In this document: piece by piece, positions 1-5,272 of the stretch
How the letters are laid out: every line of letters begins with the position of its first letter
How positions within the stretch are numbered: position 1 is the stretch's first letter
Source of the DNA: Verrucomicrobiota bacterium
GTDB taxonomy: Bacteria > Verrucomicrobiota > Verrucomicrobiia > Chthoniobacterales > UBA10450
Assembly: GCA_003219095.1 (NCBI GenBank)
Contig: QHPM01000330.1
Coordinates: forward strand, 1-6,054
Direction: 5' to 3'
Length of the DNA: 6,054 nucleotides
The notes under the pieces: generated by a model
What the model was told of the DNA's origin: nothing
The model's database searches: none
The model's input: only the letters and a program-made list of their open reading frames with translations
Translations under genes and position numbers: made by a program

Positions 1-54
1 CGGTTTTTAAGCAGATCAACAGAATCAGATAGCACGTCCCTAGTCCACCTCTCG

Positions 55-1344
55 TTAGAAGCTTGTCGGCACGACCTTTGGGATAAAGACAAAGGGCGGA
101 GGTCGAGGCAATTCAGGCGCCGGACCCTCGCCAGGAGCTTGCTCTTCCGCGGGGCCTTCCCCGGGAATTTCCTTGCTGAAATCCTTCGTATCCTTCGAAT
201 CGCGGACAGTCTTGCCGTCCAAAGTATCGGAAGCATTGTTCCGGCCAGTATTTGCCGCCAACAGCCGGGCGTTGCTGGCCGGGCCGAAGACAGCAACTTC
301 CGCGACCGAGAAATTTGTATTCTGCGAGGACGACGTCCATACCAGCATGACATAACGACCGGTGGTTTCCTCGAAATTGACCGCCACACGACCGCTTCCA
401 TCGTCACTGCCGGTGCCGACCATCTTAAATCCGGCGAGCGTCTGTGAATCGATCCGCAAGCTTGAAGTATCATTCCCAGTGTTATTGGCCGGCAAGGCAG
501 CAAGCAGATAAAATGACACCACAGCTGAGCCAGGGGCGGAGAGCGTTGAAATACGGTCGGCAGCCACGGAATGGCCTAGATCAATTATCGTGGCCGGAGC
601 TGCATCGTTGGCGGCAAACGCGTAGCTGGTGCCGGGCTGACCATCGATCATGTTGTGGGCGAGCTTAAGATCATCTCCTGAGCTAACAAAAATTGTGCGC
701 GCTTTTGCATGTAGATCGGCAAGATTATAACTGGCCTTCGACGTGCCCTCAACGGAGCTGTTGGCCGCAATCTTTCGCGCCCGCGGCATGGTGAAATCAG
801 AAACGGCCGCTGCGGAATAAATTCCGGGATTACCAATGCGGCCGGGACTGCTCACATTAAAGGTCAGCCGAACATACTTTGCTTCAGTCGGGCCGATTCT
901 GGCGGAGATCAATCCGCTGGAAAGTTCCGCTTGTCTGATAACGTGCCATTGCGGGCTATTGGGTGAGAGTTTTGCGCTCGACGTGGCGATTGTGACCGTC
1001 CCTTTCGCTTCGGCGTTAAGAAATGCAACGCTGTCGATATTCTCAATTTGGGCGAGCGAGATCAGAACTGTAGTTGCGCCAGTTCTAAGCGAACAAAGCG
1101 ATGCCGGATCACCGGAAAGTAACGGAGTCACCGAGGAGCAATCGGCCGGCACGTCGCCCTCGATTTGAGCGCCAAGATCAATACGGGCCAGATTTTGCGG
1201 GTAGTTAGGAGCTTGCGCCACCGTCAGAGGCGGAACTTTTTGCAAGACCAAGTCGGCGCCACTGGTTGAGGTCCCCATTCCCAAGCCAAGAAAAAAGGCT
1301 AAGGCGGGTAAAAAAGAGTGCTGCTTCGCCGCCATATCCCCCAT
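55..1344 (-). CDS. Exported protein with two discoidin-like (F5/8 type C-like) domains and a proline-rich tail
   Basis: This is a 429-residue protein of unknown function. Residues 1-30 look like a Sec signal peptide: K7 and H9, then a hydrophobic stretch (about 10-24), then a small-residue end SGA before D31, a plausible signal peptidase I site. Two beta-rich regions follow. Residues about 70-185 contain a KYVRLTF strand typical of the end of discoidin folds. Residues about 215-357 start with MIDGQPGTSYAF and TIIDLG, close to the discoidin pattern of IDG, T/S-aromatic and IDLG, and end with RYVMLVW and VAEVAVFG. C69 and C84 could form a disulfide. A charged linker (about 370-392) leads to a Pro/Glu/Gly tail with GEGP at 395-398 and 405-408. 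Such domains often bind carbohydrate or other surface ligands, so a surface role is inferred. The start is uncertain: ATG at 1342-1344 has no clear ribosome site, and a second ATG at 1333-1335 is possible. It lies 166 bp downstream of the transglutaminase-like gene on the same strand. Confidence 0.8.
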   Translation of the reverse strand: MGDMAAKQHSFLPALAFFLGLGMGTSTSGADLVLQKVPPLTVAQAPNYPQNLARIDLGAQIEGDVPADCSSVTPLLSGDPASLCSLRTGATTVLISLAQIENIDSVAFLNAEAKGTVTIATSSAKLSPNSPQWHVIRQAELSSGLISARIGPTEAKYVRLTFNVSSPGRIGNPGIYSAAAVSDFTMPRARKIAANSSVEGTSKASYNLADLHAKARTIFVSSGDDLKLAHNMIDGQPGTSYAFAANDAAPATIIDLGHSVAADRISTLSAPGSAVVSFYLLAALPANNTGNDTSSLRIDSQTLAGFKMVGTGSDDGSGRVAVNFEETTGRYVMLVWTSSSQNTNFSVAEVAVFGPASNARLLAANTGRNNASDTLDGKTVRDSKDTKDFSKEIPGEGPAEEQAPGEGPAPELPRPPPFVFIPKVVPTSF

Positions 1345-1510
1345 TCAGTAGTAACGTTATCCAATGCTCTTCCGAGATGACAAGGGGAAACTACCGGTCA
1401 GGCCGTAGCTGGCCTCGATCACGCCGGGCCGCGGTCACCGATCGCGGCTGCAAAATATCGCACGATACCAGAGCCGCGCCGGCAATTTGACAGAAGTGGA
1501 AGCGCTCGAA
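1345..1510. other. Intergenic gap between discoidin-like and transglutaminase-like genes
   Basis: This non-coding stretch of 166 bp separates two minus-strand genes. It contains a 6-bp inverted repeat, GCCGCG at 1428-1433 and CGCGGC at 1443-1448 with a 9-nt loop, and a shorter one, AGGCC/GGCCT, near 1400-1415. Neither is followed by a run of T on the minus strand, so I do not call a terminator. The gap is long enough for a separate promoter for the discoidin-like gene, but no convincing -35/-10 pair is visible. Confidence 0.4.
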
Positions 1511-2092
1511 TTACAGACGTGCGTATAACGAGGTCACTGCCGCCGCTCTATACTTTCGGCTGCCGGCATAGGCGTAATACGGCACGTACAAGTTTTCCGG
1601 TATCTCATTCACGGCCTGAGCACCCCAATTAATTGTCGGATCGAGGACGAAAGTTACAGACGCGGTCGTCCACTCAACCCAGGTGTGGGTCGAGCGGCTG
1701 ACTGGAGTGCGTTTGCCGATAACCAGACACAGATTACGTGCACCGTTTTCTCGCATTCTTTGATAAAGTGCGACTGCCTTTCCCTTGCAATCCGCTGCTG
1801 GCGCTTGGGCGATTTCATTCGGCGTTTTCCACTCCATGGAAAAACGGTAGGGAATTGAGCGCAGCTCGCCGATCCAGTGATTAACAAGGGACAAGGGCAG
1901 AACCGCGTGCTGAATGGGAGCCGGCGTATTCAGCACCGGCTGAATTCGGGCCATCTGATGATCGTAAGGCGTCCTTTTAGCGGAGAATAGGAACGAGCTG
2001 GCGAAGCAACTGGCGACGGGAAGAACGAAAAAGACAGCGGCAAAAACGAGAATACGCCTGCGGGCGAATGGAACAATACTTACTAAAACCAT
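1511..2092 (-). CDS. Small exported transglutaminase-like cysteine peptidase, possible lipoprotein
   Basis: This 193-residue protein has the sequential Cys-His-Asp signature of bacterial transglutaminase-like cysteine proteins: C102 in DCKGKA, H136 in STHTWVEW and D151 in LDPTIN. The N-terminus has RRR at 11-13 followed by a hydrophobic stretch (14-28), ending in V26-A27-S28-C29, which fits a lipobox; a signal peptidase I site just after it is an alternative. The catalytic domain would then act outside the cytoplasmic membrane. The length suits a single catalytic domain with no accessory module. Members of this superfamily act as proteases, amidases or crosslinking enzymes; the substrate here cannot be read from sequence. 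The ATG at 2090-2092 is preceded by a weak AGGTG about 3 nt upstream. It lies just downstream of the broken GT-C/TPR gene on the same strand (91 nt after that gene's ancestral stop), so the two were probably cotranscribed. Confidence 0.82.
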   Translation of the reverse strand: MVLVSIVPFARRRILVFAAVFFVLPVASCFASSFLFSAKRTPYDHQMARIQPVLNTPAPIQHAVLPLSLVNHWIGELRSIPYRFSMEWKTPNEIAQAPAADCKGKAVALYQRMRENGARNLCLVIGKRTPVSRSTHTWVEWTTASVTFVLDPTINWGAQAVNEIPENLYVPYYAYAGSRKYRAAAVTSLYARL

Positions 2093-2097
2093 GGCAC

Positions 2098-3924
2098 CTA
2101 TGGTTCATATGAGCACCGTCCATGCCATTGCGTTTCTCCCAACTTCGCGCTTTTCCCCTCGACGCTCTGGCAGTCCGGAACCTTTACCGCTTGACGTTTT
2201 CGCGGTACGGCAGACCAGCTTGGTAACCAGCAATCTCCTGTTGCAACGCGTTGGCAAGCGGGCTCTGCCGGTCTGTTAGCGAGGTCGCTGCCCCCCGAAA
2301 ACTCATTTGCTTCTTGGGCGAGCTCGAGCGCCTTTGTGCCATCTCGAAATGCCGGATCCGAATAGGTCGCGAGTATCCAGGCGAGGTTATTCAGAGCGGG
2401 AACAGATCGCGGCGATATCTGCAATGTTTTTTCGAATTGCTTGATACCATCCGCAATTTCTCCGTTGGCCAACAAAGCAACAGCCAGGTTTGTGTGCACC
2501 GGAGCGAGATCAGGCCGTACCGTCAACGCTGCCCGACAATGCTGTATTGCTTCTTCGATTTGGCCTTTCTGCAAAAGAACAGTACTCAAATTATAATGCG
2601 CGGCGAAGTAGTAAGGACGTAATTCCAGCGCTTTCCGGTAATGATCGATTGCTTCTTCGGCTTTTCCTTTTTGCCAAAGAGCATTGCCGAGGCCGACTTG
2701 GATGTCAGGATCCTTCGGAATAACAGACACTGCTTTTTGGTAATGGGTGAGAGCTGCATCAATTTCTCCTTTTTGCAAAAGGGCGTTACCGAGGTTGTAA
2801 TCGGCATCAGCGTAATCTGGCGCCATTTGCAACGTCTGCTGGTAATGCGCCATCGCGTCATCAACCTGGCCTTTTTGTAAAAGAACGGTCCCCAAATTAT
2901 TGTGAGCCATCCAACAATCAGGATTTTTGGCAATCGTCGTCCGCCAGAGTGATTCAATATCGGCATACATCGCGCTTTGCCGCCATGTCAACGCGGTCAG
3001 TGCGGCAATGAGGCACGCCAGTGTGCCAAAGATCAGGTGACGGGACTGGTTGTAAGAGCGAGCCACTGTCGCGACGCCCGCGCACACCAGTGCGATGGGG
3101 CCAATACTCGCGAGATACTGGTAATGGTCGGCCACGAAGGTGTAGCGAAAGGTATAGAGCATGATGAAGCCCAGCACCGGGCCAAGAGTCGCGCCAAAGA
3201 ACAACATCGCCACCTCCAGCCCGCGACCGAAGTGGCGGCGTGTGAAATATATTGCTGCGCATAATCCAGCTATCCCCAAAAGCGGCAGGTAATCGAACAG
3301 ACTACTCGGCGTAATGTGCCAGCGCGGATAGATGAAGGTAAGGTTCGATGGCCAGAATAGTTTGCCCAGATAGAACCAAGTGGCTCGGCTGGCAATGAGG
3401 AGACGCTCTAGCGGACCTATGGCGAAGAGTGCTCCGCGTGTGCCTTGATGGTAGCGCTCCCACCACACCGTCAACAAACCCATGGCAATACCAAGGATGA
3501 GGAAAGGAACGACTTGCACCAACCGTTGCTTGTTGATTGGGCTTTTCTGCAACCAGACAATTAAGAGCAATGCCGCTGGCAGGGTGCATGCCGTCGTCTT
3601 ACTCAAAAGCGCCAGCGCATAAAGGACCAAGGCCAACAAGTAAAGACGCCAGCGCTGCCTAGTTCTTTCATCGAGAAATTCGACCCAGGCCAGAAGTGTC
3701 AGCAAAAAGAAAAAACCCATCAGCACATTCTTGCGTTCGGTGATCCATGCGACGGATTCGACTTGCACGGGATGCAATGCAAAAATTGCTCCGGCCAGCC
3801 AGGCGCCGGGCACTTTCAAGCGCGCCAGCAATCGCCAGACCAGCAGGGCGTTCGCAACATGAAGATCCGGAACGTCGTATAAACCAGCGGAAAATATTGT
3901 GAAGGGGAGTCGAACGAAAACCAA
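2098..3924 (-). CDS. Largest surviving open frame of the GT-C/TPR gene (membrane region plus six TPRs)
   Basis: This 608-residue open frame carries most of the GT-C/TPR protein. True family sequence starts at about residue 21 (LHVANALLVW). Residues 1-20 are out-of-frame translation of the segment that encodes SFDSPSQYFPLVYTTFR in the correct frame. Family motifs are intact: HPVQVESVAWITERKNVL (about 51-68), SKTTACTLPAALLLI, YHQGTRGA and FRYTFVADHYQYLASIG, with several hydrophobic helices to about residue 315. Six TPRs follow from residue 335. From about residue 544 the reading is false: it enters the wrong frame and runs 86 bp past the ancestral stop, ending 5 bp before the next gene. The true N-terminal acidic motif is absent, so this product would be unlikely to be an active transferase. 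An internal start here is possible but has no convincing ribosome site. An automated caller would probably annotate this as an intact TPR protein. Confidence 0.6.
   Translation of the reverse strand: MVFVRLPFTIFSAGLYDVPDLHVANALLVWRLLARLKVPGAWLAGAIFALHPVQVESVAWITERKNVLMGFFFLLTLLAWVEFLDERTRQRWRLYLLALVLYALALLSKTTACTLPAALLLIVWLQKSPINKQRLVQVVPFLILGIAMGLLTVWWERYHQGTRGALFAIGPLERLLIASRATWFYLGKLFWPSNLTFIYPRWHITPSSLFDYLPLLGIAGLCAAIYFTRRHFGRGLEVAMLFFGATLGPVLGFIMLYTFRYTFVADHYQYLASIGPIALVCAGVATVARSYNQSRHLIFGTLACLIAALTALTWRQSAMYADIESLWRTTIAKNPDCWMAHNNLGTVLLQKGQVDDAMAHYQQTLQMAPDYADADYNLGNALLQKGEIDAALTHYQKAVSVIPKDPDIQVGLGNALWQKGKAEEAIDHYRKALELRPYYFAAHYNLSTVLLQKGQIEEAIQHCRAALTVRPDLAPVHTNLAVALLANGEIADGIKQFEKTLQISPRSVPALNNLAWILATYSDPAFRDGTKALELAQEANEFSGGSDLANRPAEPACQRVATGDCWLPSWSAVPRKRQAVKVPDCQSVEGKSAKLGETQWHGRCSYEP
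2184..2280 (-). other. Relic C-terminal end of the GT-C/TPR gene in a shifted frame
   Basis: On the minus strand, reading codons from about 2279 (CTA ACA GAC CGG) gives LTDRQSPLANALQQEI, then AGYQAGLPYRENVKR and stop TAA at 2184-2186. The pattern L-A-x-A-L-x-x-x-I-x-x-Y-x-x-x-x-P-Y-R is the usual closing helix of this TPR protein family, as I recall it. It is one frame away from the TPR region, which shows that the frame was lost upstream. The GGGGGG run at 2291-2296 is a candidate site for a 1-nt change. Confidence 0.7.
2311..2922 (-). repeat. Six tandem TPR units (34 codons, 102 bp period)
   Basis: Six tetratricopeptide repeats lie in the open frame 2098-3924, at residues 335-368, 369-402, 403-436, 437-470, 471-504 and about 505-538, each starting with Pro. 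Units 1-4 share an (L/W)-Q-K-G turn, and their DNA is also alike: on the plus strand the CC of a cctttYtg motif falls at 2564, 2666, 2768 and 2870, exactly 102 bp apart. Units 5 and 6 are more diverged. TPRs form a helical scaffold for protein binding; in TMTC-type proteins they are thought to bind partners or acceptor substrates. Confidence 0.88.
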
Positions 3925-4109
3925 ATCCGCCGCAAACCGTCCGGCGCGGTCAGTAACTCGTTATTGGTAACGTAGGCGTCATCGTCCCAAAGAAAACCAC
4001 CGTGCCACGCGGGCCGGTAAGCCAAAATCGTGATGGCCGCCAGGAGCAAAGCGAAAAGGTAAACACGCCACCGTGAAACGAATGGCCATTGCGCAATTCC
4101 GTACCGCAT
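3816..4109 (-). pseudogene. N-terminal fragment of the GT-C/TPR gene
   Basis: This 97-residue open frame holds the real start of the glycosyltransferase: one membrane helix (about 16-31), then GGFLWDDDAYVTNN (37-50). The acidic cluster D42-D44 matches the first-loop acidic motif used by GT-C enzymes for metal or donor binding. Sequence is family-like to I82 (codon 3864-3866). The remaining 15 residues are an out-of-frame reading of the downstream gene and end at the stop at 3816. The start is ATG 4107-4109; no Shine-Dalgarno motif lies at the normal distance, and a GGAGA sits about 20 nt upstream. Confidence 0.65.
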
Positions 4110-4251
4110 TAGGTATTAAAGAATAACGATCTCCATAAAAAACGGTCGTTTACATTTTCGCGGGCGAAAATAGTTCTACCCTGAAACGCGTTATAAACCA
4201 ACGATACAGAATTTGCTCGACAGGCAGCTAGGAGTACGAGTCCTTTTTACT
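4110..4251. promoter_or_regulatory. Divergent intergenic region between GT-C/TPR gene and GT2 gene
   Basis: This 142-bp AT-richer stretch separates the two divergent units and should hold both promoters. For the rightward unit, TATAAA at 4192-4197 matches five of six bases of a -10 box, but no good -35 lies 16-18 bp upstream. Transcription from it would begin near 4203-4205, leaving about 48 nt before the GTG at 4252. An AGGAG lies at 4230-4234. For the leftward unit I see no convincing promoter. The region also contains an 18-bp palindrome, listed separately. Confidence 0.45.
4154..4171. promoter_or_regulatory. 18-bp perfect palindrome, possible operator
   Basis: ATTTTCGC at 4154-4161 and GCGAAAAT at 4164-4171 are exact reverse complements separated by GG. 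The 2-nt centre is too short for a stable RNA hairpin, and no T run follows, so a binding site for a dimeric regulator is more likely than a terminator. It lies between the start codons of two divergent units and about 20 bp upstream of the candidate -10 for the GT2 gene, a position where a bound protein could affect both. I do not recognise the regulator. Confidence 0.4.
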
Positions 4252-5250
4252 GTGGCGCGTGAGCTGATTTCCATAATTCTGCCCGTCTATAACGAGGCGG
4301 AAAATTTAGCTGTGCTGCTACCGGCCCTTGGTGAAACACTCGACACGCTCGGCCTGAATTATGAGATCGTTGTCGTAGACGATGGAAGCACCGACGAAAC
4401 CGCGAGTACGCTCCGGCGGATGACTAATCTCCAACTTCGAGTCGTATGCCTGCGCCGGAACTCGGGTCAGACAGCGGCGCTGATGGCAGGTATCCGTTTT
4501 GCACGCGGCGAAGTCTTGATCTCGATGGATGGAGATCTTCAAAACGATCCGGGGGACATTGCTCAGCTTCTCGCGAAGCTCAACGAAGGCTTCGACGTCG
4601 TTTCTGGATGGAGAATGAACCGCCGGGATGCCCCGATCCGCCGAAATTTGCTCAGTCGGGTTGCCAACAAACTCATCTCGCTCGTATCGGGGGTACACCT
4701 GCACGACTATGGATGTTCGTTAAAGGCGTACCGTCGAAGCGCACTTGAAGGGGTGCAGCTTTATGGAGAGATGCATCGTTTCATCCCGATCTATGCTTAT
4801 TGGAATGGTGCCCGGGTGACAGAGGTGCCAGTGAATCATCGTCCTCGGCGCCACGGCGTTTCCAAATATGGCCTGGAGCGAATTCCGAAAGTCATCCTTG
4901 ATTTGCTGGTGGTCGTTTTCCTTCATCGCTTTGGTCAAAGACCGATGTATGTCTTTGGGAGCGTCGGCCTGGTTAGTATCGGGATCGGAGTTGTTGCGGG
5001 AGGCGCGGCCCTCTACTACAAATTTCTCGGCAACAAATCCTTCATCGAAACGCCGCTGCCTCTGCTCTTCGTCATGGCGATGATTACAGGCGCGATGTGT
5101 TTTCTCATGGGACTGCTGGCTGAATTGTTGGTGCGCACTTATTATGAGTCGCAGAAGAAGACAACGTATACAATTTCGACAATAAACGCGGCTGAGGAGC
5201 CCGCTTCCCCCGAGCTCGAATTACCGGATACGGCCGCGCGCGGGCAGTGA
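4252..5250 (+). CDS. Family 2 glycosyltransferase, DPM1/GtrB-like polyprenyl-phosphate sugar transferase
   Basis: This enzyme probably moves a sugar from a nucleotide donor to a polyprenyl phosphate on the cytoplasmic face of the inner membrane. Counting from the GTG, GT-A fold motifs are ILPVYNEAENL (9-19), VVDDGSTDET (41-50) and the metal-binding MDGDLQNDP (92-100, DGD at 93-95). Further on are SGWRMNRRDAPIRR, the YGCSLKAYRR motif and HGVSKYGLERIPKVILDL, all typical of DPM1/GtrB/ArnC-like enzymes. Two membrane helices follow (starting near YVFGSVGLVSIGIGVV and PLLFVMAMITGAMCFLMG), then a short cytoplasmic tail. At about 333 residues the length is normal for the family. The sugar is not predictable. 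The GTG at 4252 is preferred because it starts about eight residues before the first strand's PVYNE, as in relatives; AGGAG is 17 nt upstream, farther than usual. A TTG at 4213 would add 13 residues. It probably forms an operon with the synthetase 22 bp downstream. Confidence 0.88.
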   Translation: MARELISIILPVYNEAENLAVLLPALGETLDTLGLNYEIVVVDDGSTDETASTLRRMTNLQLRVVCLRRNSGQTAALMAGIRFARGEVLISMDGDLQNDPGDIAQLLAKLNEGFDVVSGWRMNRRDAPIRRNLLSRVANKLISLVSGVHLHDYGCSLKAYRRSALEGVQLYGEMHRFIPIYAYWNGARVTEVPVNHRPRRHGVSKYGLERIPKVILDLLVVVFLHRFGQRPMYVFGSVGLVSIGIGVVAGGAALYYKFLGNKSFIETPLPLLFVMAMITGAMCFLMGLLAELLVRTYYESQKKTTYTISTINAAEEPASPELELPDTAARGQ

Positions 5251-5272
5251 GTTGGCGGCGGTCTGCCGAACT

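Larger units (their letters stand above)
2184..4109 (-). pseudogene. Broken TMTC-like GT-C glycosyltransferase with TPR repeats (full ancestral extent)
   Basis: Joined across three frames, this region encodes a membrane protein like the bacterial relatives of TMTC O-mannosyltransferases: a multi-membrane GT-C region followed by cytoplasmic or periplasmic TPRs. The N-terminal piece (from ATG 4107-4109) has a membrane helix at about residues 16-31 and a luminal-type acidic motif WDDDAYVTNN (41-50), then reads to FRI. At 3862-3866 the frame changes and the protein resumes at LHVANALL. Relatives, from memory, have about 18 residues between these points (EHxLWGLNPxGYH type), so about 55 bp, 3n+1, appear deleted. 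A second break lies between about 2260 and 2297. Beyond it the normal family ending appears in another frame, with PLANALQQEIAGYQ then GLPYRE, stopping at TAA 2184-2186; about 30-35 residues are missing before it. Two frame-breaking losses in one gene favour real decay over a single sequencing error, though assembly error cannot be excluded. Confidence 0.72.

Noticed and set aside
139..1168. Several plus-strand open frames of 60-110 codons opposite the discoidin-like gene
   Set aside because: They have no recognisable motifs, overlap each other, and lie antisense to a gene with a clear signal peptide and domain pattern.
1428..1448. Inverted repeat GCCGCG/CGCGGC as a terminator for the transglutaminase-like gene
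   Set aside because: The stem has 6 bp with a 9-nt loop and no T run follows on the minus strand, so it does not meet the pattern of an intrinsic terminator.
2251..3264. Plus-strand open frames opposite the GT-C/TPR gene
   Set aside because: Their compositions mirror the TPR codons on the other strand, and they share no family pattern. They are antisense shadows of the repeat.
2184..4109. Programmed frameshifting as the explanation for the split GT-C/TPR gene
   Set aside because: Both breaks coincide with apparently missing family residues, and I see no slippery heptamer with a downstream structure at the first break. Deletion and decay explain both more simply.
4125..4150. AACGA/TCGTT inverted repeat in the divergent region as a hairpin or second operator
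   Set aside because: Arms are only 5 bp with a 16-nt spacer, which is expected by chance in AT-rich DNA of this length.
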